In this document: piece by piece, positions 1 to 6,250 of the stretch
Numbering within the stretch: position 1 is the stretch's first letter
How the letters are laid out: each line of letters opens with the position of its first letter
Translations under genes and position numbers: made by a program
Origin: Streptomyces sp. BA2
GTDB lineage: Bacteria; Actinomycetota; Actinomycetes; Streptomycetales; Streptomycetaceae
DNA length: 64,000 nucleotides
Assembly: GCF_009769735.1 (NCBI RefSeq)
Contig: NZ_WSRO01000002.1
Span: forward strand, 7,861,001 to 7,925,000
Direction: 5' to 3'
The notes under the pieces: generated by a model
What the model was told of the DNA's origin: nothing
Seen by the model: the letters and a program-made list of their open reading frames with translations, nothing else
Databases searched by the model: none

Positions 1-383
1 CCGGGGAAGGGGATGCGGCGCATCGTGTCCGGGAGGTTGTGGTAGATCCCCGGGATGAAGCGGAACCCGTGCTCGCCGGGCAGCGGCTTCCGGTTGCCCT
101 TCGCGCTGTTCGGTACGTCCATGCTGCGGGCCTTGCCGCCGAGCTCCCTGCGCTCGTAGACCGTGACGGCGAAGCCGCGCTCGGCCAGCTCATGGGCCGC
201 GGTCAGGCCCGCGACGCCGCCGCCGAGCACGGCCACGGAAGTCTTCGCCGCATCCGCCCGCGGGGCACGCTCGTCGGCAGCCGCCGGAAGCGCTCCCGCC
301 CCCAGTGCCGCCACGCCGCCCGCCGCGGCCGCCCCCGCGACGAACGTCCGTCTCGTGCTGCCCGTAGCTCCCGAATACCCCAC
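1..383 (-). CDS. FAD-dependent oxidoreductase with Tat signal, N-terminal part
   Basis: Only the first 127 codons are inside the window; the gene runs off the left edge. The GTG start at 383 has AAGGGGG seven bases upstream. The N-terminus carries a twin-arginine motif (STRRTFV) and an Ala/Gly-rich hydrophobic stretch, so the protein is probably Tat-exported or was derived from an exported one. After about 50 residues comes a dinucleotide-binding fold, [11 protein letters not shown], followed by [11 protein letters not shown] and then [20 protein letters not shown]. This order is typical of the amine oxidase / phytoene desaturase-like flavoproteins, including hydroxysqualene dehydroxylase-like members. 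The substrate cannot be told from this fragment. Family assignment is firm; the specific activity is unknown. Confidence 0.8.
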   Translation of the reverse strand, partial: MGYSGATGSTRRTFVAGAAAAGGVAALGAGALPAAADERAPRADAAKTSVAVLGGGVAGLTAAHELAERGFAVTVYERRELGGKARSMDVPNSAKGNRKPLPGEHGFRFIPGIYHNLPDTMRRIPFP

Positions 384-530
384 GCCCTGACCCCCTTACC
401 GTAAGTAACACCTGCATCAGGCGCAGGAGCTTACGGTCGGTGTCCGTGACGTGGAAGCGGCGCGAGGCCGCGGGCGCGAACATTGGCGTGAATGTGTTCC
501 CGGCGGTCCGCGGAACCGGGGCATCGACGG

Positions 531-1592
531 TCAGCGCAGCACATCCGCCAGGTCGTAGCGGACCGGCTCCTCCAGCTGGGCGAACGTACAGCTGTCAGGG
601 GTGCGGTCCGGTCGCCAGGTGCGGAACCGCGCGGTGTGCCGGAAGCGCTGCCCGTTCTCCATGTGGTCGTACGCCACCTCGCAGACGCGCTCGGGACTCA
701 ATGGCACCCAGGACAGATCCTTCTTGCCCGACCAGCGGCTCGGCGCGCCCGGCATCCGGGACGCCTCGTGCGCGGCCTCGTTCGCCCAGGCGGCCCAGGG
801 GTGGCCTTCGGCCGACTCCATCCGCAGCGGTTCGAGCTCGTCCACCAGCGCTGCGCGCCGCCCCATGGAGAACGCCGCGCAGACGCCGACGTGCTGCAGG
901 GTGCCCGAGTCGTCGTACAGGCCAAGGAGGAGGGATCCGACGATGGGGCCGCTCTTGTGGAAGCGGTAGCCCGCGACCACGCAGTCCGCCGTGCGCTCAT
1001 GCTTGACCTTGAACATGAGGCGTTCGTTCTGCCGGTAGCGCAGGTCGAGCGGCTTGGCGATGACACCGTCGAGGCCCGCGCCCTCGTACTGCTCGAACCA
1101 CTCCTGGGCCAGCTCGGGATCCGTGGTGGCGGGCGCGAGATGGACCGGGGCCGTCACACCGTCCAGGGCCTCGGTCAACCGTGTGCGGCGGTCCGTGAGG
1201 GGCGTGTCGATGAGGGCCTCGTCGTCCAGGGCGAGGAGGTCGAAGACCACGAAGGAAGCCGGGGTCCGCTCGGCGAGCGTGCGCACCCGGGAGGCTGCCG
1301 GGTGGATGCGCTCCGTGAGGGCGTCGAAGTCGAGCCGCCCGTCCCTGGCGATCACGATCTCGCCGTCCAGGACGCACCGGGCGGGCAGCCGGTCGAGCAG
1401 GGCCGCGGCCAGCTCCGGGAAATAACGGGTCAGCGGCTTGCCCGTACGGCTGCCGATCTCCAGGTCGGAGCCGTCCCGAAAGACGATCGCGCGAAAGCCG
1501 TCCCACTTGGCCTCGTACTGCATGCCCGGCGGGATCCTCGCCACGGGTTTGGCGAGCATGGGCTTGACGGGGGGCATCACCGGCAGATCCAT
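531..1592 (-). CDS. ligC: ATP-dependent DNA ligase, short LigC type
   Basis: The 353-residue protein seals DNA nicks using ATP through a ligase-AMP intermediate. Motif I is EAKWDGFR with the adenylated lysine at about K29. Motif III is LDGEIVI (75-81), motif IV GVIAK (176-180) and motif V KVKHE (195-199), followed by a C-terminal OB-fold region. The length matches the short actinobacterial LigC enzymes and lacks the polymerase and nuclease domains of full LigD. A stand-alone LigD-type polymerase lies about 1.3 kb away on the opposite strand, and the two together suggest a non-homologous end-joining role beside Ku. From memory, Streptomyces coelicolor has a similar ligase/polymerase arrangement near its laccase gene. 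Assignment to the ligase family is very secure; the LigC label is by length and context. Confidence 0.92.
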   Translation of the reverse strand: MDLPVMPPVKPMLAKPVARIPPGMQYEAKWDGFRAIVFRDGSDLEIGSRTGKPLTRYFPELAAALLDRLPARCVLDGEIVIARDGRLDFDALTERIHPAASRVRTLAERTPASFVVFDLLALDDEALIDTPLTDRRTRLTEALDGVTAPVHLAPATTDPELAQEWFEQYEGAGLDGVIAKPLDLRYRQNERLMFKVKHERTADCVVAGYRFHKSGPIVGSLLLGLYDDSGTLQHVGVCAAFSMGRRAALVDELEPLRMESAEGHPWAAWANEAAHEASRMPGAPSRWSGKKDLSWVPLSPERVCEVAYDHMENGQRFRHTARFRTWRPDRTPDSCTFAQLEEPVRYDLADVLR

Positions 1593-1711
1593 GATTCAAA
1601 TCTAGGTGGGGTCCGTGGGGTCCGCCTGTTCAGTCAGCGTGCACGAAGACCAGCACATCGAAATGACGCCGCATCCCGAGGCGGAGCGAAATTTCCACCT
1701 CGGGATAAGGG

Positions 1712-1894
1712 TCAGCGTCTTCCTCTCGTCGCAACCCAGTAGGCCAACAGGCCGCCTGGCACTGCGATGGCTGCGTAGAGCAGAGCTGACTGAGCGACAC
1801 TTCCGTCATCAGCCATGAATTCGCTACTGATCAGCAGAACAAAGAAAAAGGCGAATGCAGTAACGAGCATACCTTTTGAAGCTGGTGTGCGCAT
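1712..1894 (-). CDS. Small two-helix membrane protein, possible immunity protein
   Basis: This 60-residue protein has two predicted membrane helices: one near residues 9-24 (MLVTAFAFFFVLLISS) and one near 36-54 (ALLYAAIAVPGGLLAYW). A short acidic linker (MADDGS) joins them and a basic tail (RGRR) follows. The ATG at 1894 is preferred because AGGAG lies six bases upstream; a TTG two codons earlier is possible. It begins 17 bases after the stop of the secreted protein gene at 1912-2436 and is surely co-transcribed with it. The pair lies in a lower-GC patch. By position and size it could be an immunity protein for its neighbour, but no family was recognised and this is inference. Confidence 0.6.
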   Translation of the reverse strand: MRTPASKGMLVTAFAFFFVLLISSEFMADDGSVAQSALLYAAIAVPGGLLAYWVATRGRR

Positions 1895-1911
1895 GCTCAA
1901 CTCCTATGCCT

Positions 1912-2436
1912 TCAGTAGCACTTGGCGCCCTTGAACTTCGCAAGGTAGGTGAACTTGAATTCGACGCCCTTCTTGCACTTGTTGATCTTATCAGCGCCCA
2001 TGGATACCACTGAGGCATAGACGCCTGCGGCGACGGCCCCACCGATCCCCCCGGTGATGGCACCGATGAGACCAGCCGCAGTGGCTGCAGACCCAGCGTT
2101 GACAGCCCTGGCCTGCGACTTGTTCAGCTTCACGTAGACGTACCAGCCGAGGCTGACGCCACGCGGCCTGACCTCGGAAGGCTTTCCCTCCGGAATTTCG
2201 CCCCGTACCACGGTCACAACGGGGGAATCCTTGAAGGCCTCGACGGCTTCTTCGTAGGTGTACCCCTGCGAAGCCAGATCCACGTAAGCGCCATCATCGT
2301 CAATTCCGGCGACGGCGGCAGGCTTTACATCGCGCGGCGCGGCAGTTGATGCAGACGCTGCGGGTGCAACTGCAACCAGTAGTGCACCAGTCATGGCTGC
2401 CGAGCAAGTCGCTTTAAAAATTCGGGACTTAGTCAT
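1912..2436 (-). CDS. Secreted glycine-rich small protein, bacteriocin-like
   Basis: The 174-residue protein starts with a Sec signal peptide (basic MTKSR, hydrophobic core, cleavage near APAASAS, about residue 30). Residues 31-95 are acidic and look like a propeptide or soluble domain (YTYEEAVEAFKDSPVV). The C-terminal part has an aromatic segment (GWYVYVKL, 97-104). It is followed by a glycine/alanine-rich helix with zipper spacing (113-140) and a basic tail with two cysteines, C154 and C173, which could form a disulfide. The ATG at 2436 has GAGG six bases upstream. The gene uses AT-rich codons such as ATT TTT AAA, unlike its neighbours. A membrane-active secreted peptide or bacteriocin precursor is possible, with the next gene giving immunity; I did not recognise a named family. 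Confidence 0.65.
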   Translation of the reverse strand: MTKSRIFKATCSAAMTGALLVAVAPAASASTAAPRDVKPAAVAGIDDDGAYVDLASQGYTYEEAVEAFKDSPVVTVVRGEIPEGKPSEVRPRGVSLGWYVYVKLNKSQARAVNAGSAATAAGLIGAITGGIGGAVAAGVYASVVSMGADKINKCKKGVEFKFTYLAKFKGAKCY

Positions 2437-2929
2437 TCTCAACCTCGATGTTCACAACGCGACAGAAGTCGCGGGGTGAGTTGGCTGATTCTCAAACTCA
2501 TGCAGGGCCACTCCGCCTGGCCTCAACTCCAGCCCTGAACAAGCCTGTTCACATGACTGCCTGAAGCTGGTCGGCGAACTGGCGTCGATACTCTTCAAAC
2601 TGCTGCTGCGCGAGGTGGTGGTTTTGGTGGGCGCTACGCGGTTCAGCACTTGCTGAAGTTCCACGAGGACGCGGATGCACCCGCATGGCGCGCAAGCGGA
2701 CGCCCCTCCATCACGCCACCCCAGAGCTGAACCAGCGCAAGAGCGCCGAGCTCCACCGGAGGCAAGTCCGGTGGACCGTCGTCTCTCCTCCAGGACTGCT
2801 AATCCAGTGCCCGTAAGGGGCCTGACCTGGGCGTTCCTCTAGCGTCTCAGATCCATGGCTCGATTCTGTGCCCATACGCCGCTTTGCGCCCGGTATGCGA
2901 CTCTCGTCCGTTGCGCCTAGCGTGGCCGC
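2437..2929. other. Lower-GC intergenic patch with a tRNA-like fragment
   Basis: No convincing gene is visible in these 493 bases. A 70-codon open frame on the minus strand (2452-2664) has no start signal and no recognisable protein character. Near 2762-2790 there is a hairpin-prone stretch (CCACCGG ... CCGGTGG). Around 2791-2820 the sequence resembles the anticodon arm and long variable arm of a tRNA-Ser(GCU): loop CTGCTAA between GGA and TCC, then GCCC GTAA GGGGC. No matching T arm follows, so it is at most a remnant. Together with the AT-richer genes at 1712-2436 this suggests old insertion or decay between two repair genes. Confidence 0.4.
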
Positions 2930-3955
2930 ATGGGTGGTAAAGCGGTCGAGCTCGACGCGGGCGGGCGGACGGTGCGGCTGTCCAGTGCGGACAAGGTCGT
3001 CTTTCCGGAGCGGGGCTTCACCAAGCTGGACGTCGCTCAGTACTTCCTCGCGGTCGGCGACGGGATCGTCCGCGCCCTGCGGGAGCGCCCCACTACGCTC
3101 CAGCGCTTCCCGGACGGGGTCACCGGCGAGTTCTTCTACCAGAAGCGCGTCCCCAAGAACCACCCCGACTGGATCCCCACGGCCACCATCGCCTTCCCCA
3201 GCGGCCGCACGGCCGAGGAGATGTGCCCCATGGAGGTCGCCGCGGTCATCTGGGCCGCCCAGTTCAACACGCTCACCTTCCACCCCTGGCCGGTACGGCG
3301 CGACGACCTCGACCATCCCGACGAACTCCGCATCGACCTGGACCCGCAGCCCGGCACGGACTACGCGGACGCGGTGCGTGCGGCACATGAACTGCGCGCT
3401 CTGCTGGACGAGTTCGGGCTGAAGGGCTGGCCCAAGACGTCCGGCGGGCGCGGCCTGCACGTCTTCGTGCCGATCGAACCGCGGTGGGACTTCACCGGGG
3501 TGCGGCGGGCCGCGATCGCCTGCGGGCGCGAGCTGGAGCGCCGCATGCCGGACGCCGTCACGACCGCGTGGTGGAAGGAGGAGCGGGGGGCGAAGATCTT
3601 CGTCGATTACAACCAGACCGCCCGTGACCGCACCATCGCCTCCGCCTACTCCGTGCGGCCCCGGCCGAACGCCCCCGTGTCGGCGCCGCTGCGCTGGGAC
3701 GAGGTCGACGACGCGGTGCCGGAGGACTTCGACATCGGCACCATGCCGGAGCGGTTCGCGCAGGTCGGCGATGTGCACGCGGACATGGAGGAGCATGCCT
3801 TCTCCCTGGAATCTCTCCTCGAACTCGCCGCCCGCGACGAGCGGGACCACGGCCTCGGCGACCTGCCCTATCCGCCCGAGTACCCGAAGATGCCGGGCGA
3901 GCCGAAGCGGGTGCAGCCGAGCCGGGCCAGGCACGAGGACCGACACGAGGACTGA
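2930..3955 (+). CDS. LigD-type DNA polymerase/primase domain protein
   Basis: The 341-residue protein is a stand-alone polymerase domain of the bacterial end-joining ligase LigD (archaeo-eukaryotic primase fold). It adds nucleotides, often ribonucleotides, at double-strand break ends. The metal-binding pair is D136 and D138 in RIDLDPQPG. A second signature is KTSGGRGLHVFVPI (169-182, with H177), and the third acidic residue is D226 in IFVDYNQ. These are the canonical residues, so it should be active. There is no ligase or phosphoesterase domain, so it needs a partner, probably the LigC-type ligase at 531-1592 and a Ku protein outside the window. The ATG at 2930 fits the family N-terminus. A strong hairpin terminator follows the stop. 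Confidence 0.93.
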   Translation: MGGKAVELDAGGRTVRLSSADKVVFPERGFTKLDVAQYFLAVGDGIVRALRERPTTLQRFPDGVTGEFFYQKRVPKNHPDWIPTATIAFPSGRTAEEMCPMEVAAVIWAAQFNTLTFHPWPVRRDDLDHPDELRIDLDPQPGTDYADAVRAAHELRALLDEFGLKGWPKTSGGRGLHVFVPIEPRWDFTGVRRAAIACGRELERRMPDAVTTAWWKEERGAKIFVDYNQTARDRTIASAYSVRPRPNAPVSAPLRWDEVDDAVPEDFDIGTMPERFAQVGDVHADMEEHAFSLESLLELAARDERDHGLGDLPYPPEYPKMPGEPKRVQPSRARHEDRHED

Positions 3956-3985
3956 CACGAGGGCTGACACCGAGGGAAGGCCGAC

Positions 3986-4018
3986 GGCCCCCGCATCCCG
4001 AGCCGGGGTGCGGGGGCC
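3986..4018. terminator. Bidirectional hairpin terminator
   Basis: GGCCCCCGCATCCCG and CGGGGTGCGGGGGCC form a 15-base-pair stem with one wobble position and a three-base loop. It lies between the convergent polymerase gene and the cupredoxin/DUF1080 gene, so it can serve both strands. There is no U-tract, as usual in Streptomyces. Confidence 0.8.
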
Positions 4019-4042
4019 GGAGACAGACCGGTCAGCCGGTGA

Positions 4043-6250
4043 CTACAACTCCTTGATCCTGATGTCCCGGTACGAGATCACATCCGTGACCCCGTGGACC
4101 TGAAGCCCCACATAGCCGGACGAGTACCGCCGTCCGTCCGTGCCCGGGTCGTCGCCACGCGGCGGCGTGAAGTCCTGGCCGCCTGTGTTGTCGAACTCGT
4201 TGATCAGGACGCCGTTGCGGTAGATCGAGTAATGCTGGTCCACCACCTTGATCTCGTAGTCGTTCCACGTGCCCTTCGGGGTCACCCCGGCGCCGCCGAG
4301 ACCCACCCGGTCGAAGCCGTAGATCGACCCCGTCTTGTACATGTCGCCGTCAGGACGGTCGAGCACCTGCACCTCGTGCCCGTACTTGATGGCGACCCAC
4401 TCCGGACGCGACTCCTCCGGGTGGTCGTGGACCTGCGGGAAGCGCACGAAGACCCCGCCGTTGGCGTTGCCGTTGCCCGGCGCGTCGTCCCGCCACTGGA
4501 GCTTCAGCGAGAAGTCGCCGTACTTGCGCTGCGGGAACCACAGCATGCCCATGCCCTGGACGGTGGTGCTGCTGGTGATCGAACCGTCGGGGTTCAGACC
4601 GAACTTGCCGCCGCCGACCTGCTCCCACTTGTTCAGGGAGTCCTGGGTGCCGTCGAAGATCTTGCGGTAGCCCTCGGTCTGGCCCGGCTTACCGATGCCG
4701 GACTGCTTGGCGGCGCGGTTGATCTTGCTGTACTCGCGCTGGTCGATCTCACCGGTCCTCAGGAGCTTGTCCGTGACGCTCTTGACGTGCTTCAGGAAGA
4801 GCGCGTGGGACGTCCACTCCTTCTCGTCCTCGATCATCTCGTTGATGCGGCAGCGGTTGTTGGTGACGCGGTTCGGGATGCCCGTGTCGACCGTGCCCAC
4901 GAAGACCGTCAACCGCTCGTCGAACTCGGGGCAGTTGGGGGCCGGGACCCCGCCGCCCTCCGCGACGGTGAAGGAGACGTCCTTGGCCGCCGAGGTGTTG
5001 CCCGCCTTGTCGCTCGCGCGGTACGCCACCGTGTGCCGGCCCACGCGGTCGACGACGACCGGGGCGGCGTACGCGAGATACGGGCCTCCGTCCAGGGAGT
5101 ACTCGACCTTGTCGACCCCGGAGCCGGCGTCGGTCGCGTTGACGCTCACCTTCGCCTTGCCGACGTACGCGCCGTCCGAGTTCTTGTCGCCCTCGACCTT
5201 CGCGGTGGTCTCCGGCGGCGTCTTGTCCTCGACCGGCGGCGTGACCACGGTGAACTCGACGGCCTTCTCCGCCGCCTGGTTCCCCGCCTTGTCGGCCGCG
5301 CGGTAGCGGATCTTGTGCGCGCCCGCCGCGTGGACCATGACCGGCGCGGTGTACGCCGTCCACGCGCCGCCGTCACCGACCGCGTACTCGATCTTGTTGA
5401 CGCCGGATCCGGTATCGGACGCCGTCACGGTGACCGTCGCCATCCCGACGTACTCGCCCTTGTCGTTCTTCTCGCCGCTCACCGTGGCCGAGGTCTCCGG
5501 TGGCGTCTTGTCGTCGGTCGGCGGCGGGACCACCGTGAAGTCGACGGCCTTCTCCGCCGCCACGTTGCCCGCCTTGTCGCTCGCGCGATAGCGGATCTTG
5601 TGGGTGCCTACCTGGTCGACGACCACGGGCGCCGTGTACGGCTGCCAGGCGCCGTCCGCCCCGACCGCGAACTCGGTCTTGTCGACGCCCGAACCCGCGT
5701 CGGTCGCCGTCACCGAGACGGTGGCCGAACCGACGTACGCACCATCGGAGTTGGTCTGCCCCTCGACCTTCGCGGCGGTCTCGGGGGCCGTGGTGTCCTC
5801 GCCGCCGCCCTCGGTCACCACCAGGATGCCCTGCATCGCCCCGTGGCCGGGGATGGTGCAGTGGTAGCGGTAGCGTCCGGGTGTGAGGGTGACCTCCGCC
5901 GTGTGCTTGCCGCCCTGGTCGTCGTTCGGGTTGGCCAGGATGTTCAGCGGTACGTCGTTGTTGTACTCGGGGTCCGAGACGTCGAACGTCAGCGTGTGCG
6001 GCATGCCGGTGTTGTTGCCGGTCGCCTCACTGTTCTCGAAGACGATCGTCGTCGCGCCCGCGACCGCCGTGGCGGGAGCGGAGGTGTATTTGTCGATGTC
6101 GTTGCCCGCGGTCCAGGTCAGGGTCTGGGCCGCGGCCCGGCCCGGGTTGTCGGGCTGGCTCGCCGCCGTGGACGTCAGGCCGAGCACCATCAGGAGCGAC
6201 GCGAGAAGCGCCGTCCAGAGTCTTCGCTTGCGTACCGCGGGCAATGTCAT
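4043..6250 (-). CDS. Secreted cupredoxin - three Ig-like repeats - DUF1080 (3-keto-glycoside hydrolase-like) fusion
   Basis: This 735-residue exported protein has a signal peptide (1 to about 40), then a plastocyanin-like cupredoxin domain (about 42-146). Its type-1 copper ligands are H85, C131, H136 and M139 (MPHTL, YHCTIPGHGAMQG). Three near-identical OmpL47-type beta-sandwich repeats follow (about 153-243, 249-340, 343-430), each with DAGSGVDK and YRASDKAGN or close variants. The C-terminal domain (about 525-735) has IFDGTQDSLNKW, GGVFVRFP and DIRIKEL, typical of DUF1080, a family that includes 3-keto-disaccharide hydrolases. The ATG at 6250 overlaps the stop of the upstream ThuA/sugar-dehydrogenase gene (ATGA), so the two are translationally coupled. 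The cupredoxin may carry electrons or anchor copper; that role is inferred. Confidence 0.88.
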   Translation of the reverse strand: MTLPAVRKRRLWTALLASLLMVLGLTSTAASQPDNPGRAAAQTLTWTAGNDIDKYTSAPATAVAGATTIVFENSEATGNNTGMPHTLTFDVSDPEYNNDVPLNILANPNDDQGGKHTAEVTLTPGRYRYHCTIPGHGAMQGILVVTEGGGEDTTAPETAAKVEGQTNSDGAYVGSATVSVTATDAGSGVDKTEFAVGADGAWQPYTAPVVVDQVGTHKIRYRASDKAGNVAAEKAVDFTVVPPPTDDKTPPETSATVSGEKNDKGEYVGMATVTVTASDTGSGVNKIEYAVGDGGAWTAYTAPVMVHAAGAHKIRYRAADKAGNQAAEKAVEFTVVTPPVEDKTPPETTAKVEGDKNSDGAYVGKAKVSVNATDAGSGVDKVEYSLDGGPYLAYAAPVVVDRVGRHTVAYRASDKAGNTSAAKDVSFTVAEGGGVPAPNCPEFDERLTVFVGTVDTGIPNRVTNNRCRINEMIEDEKEWTSHALFLKHVKSVTDKLLRTGEIDQREYSKINRAAKQSGIGKPGQTEGYRKIFDGTQDSLNKWEQVGGGKFGLNPDGSITSSTTVQGMGMLWFPQRKYGDFSLKLQWRDDAPGNGNANGGVFVRFPQVHDHPEESRPEWVAIKYGHEVQVLDRPDGDMYKTGSIYGFDRVGLGGAGVTPKGTWNDYEIKVVDQHYSIYRNGVLINEFDNTGGQDFTPPRGDDPGTDGRRYSSGYVGLQVHGVTDVISYRDIRIKEL
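4961..5794 (-). repeat. Three tandem about 285-bp repeats encoding Ig-like domains
   Basis: The coding sequence of the cupredoxin/DUF1080 protein contains three tandem units (roughly 5794-5522, 5506-5231 and 5224-4961). Each encodes a PET(A/S)A-V-GE start, a GSGV(D/N)K centre and a YRA(S/A)DKAGN end. DNA similarity is high enough to allow unequal recombination, so the repeat number may vary between strains. Confidence 0.8.

Noticed and set aside
2452..2664. A 70-codon open frame on the minus strand.
   Set aside because: No ribosome site, no homologous pattern and poor codon character; treated as chance.
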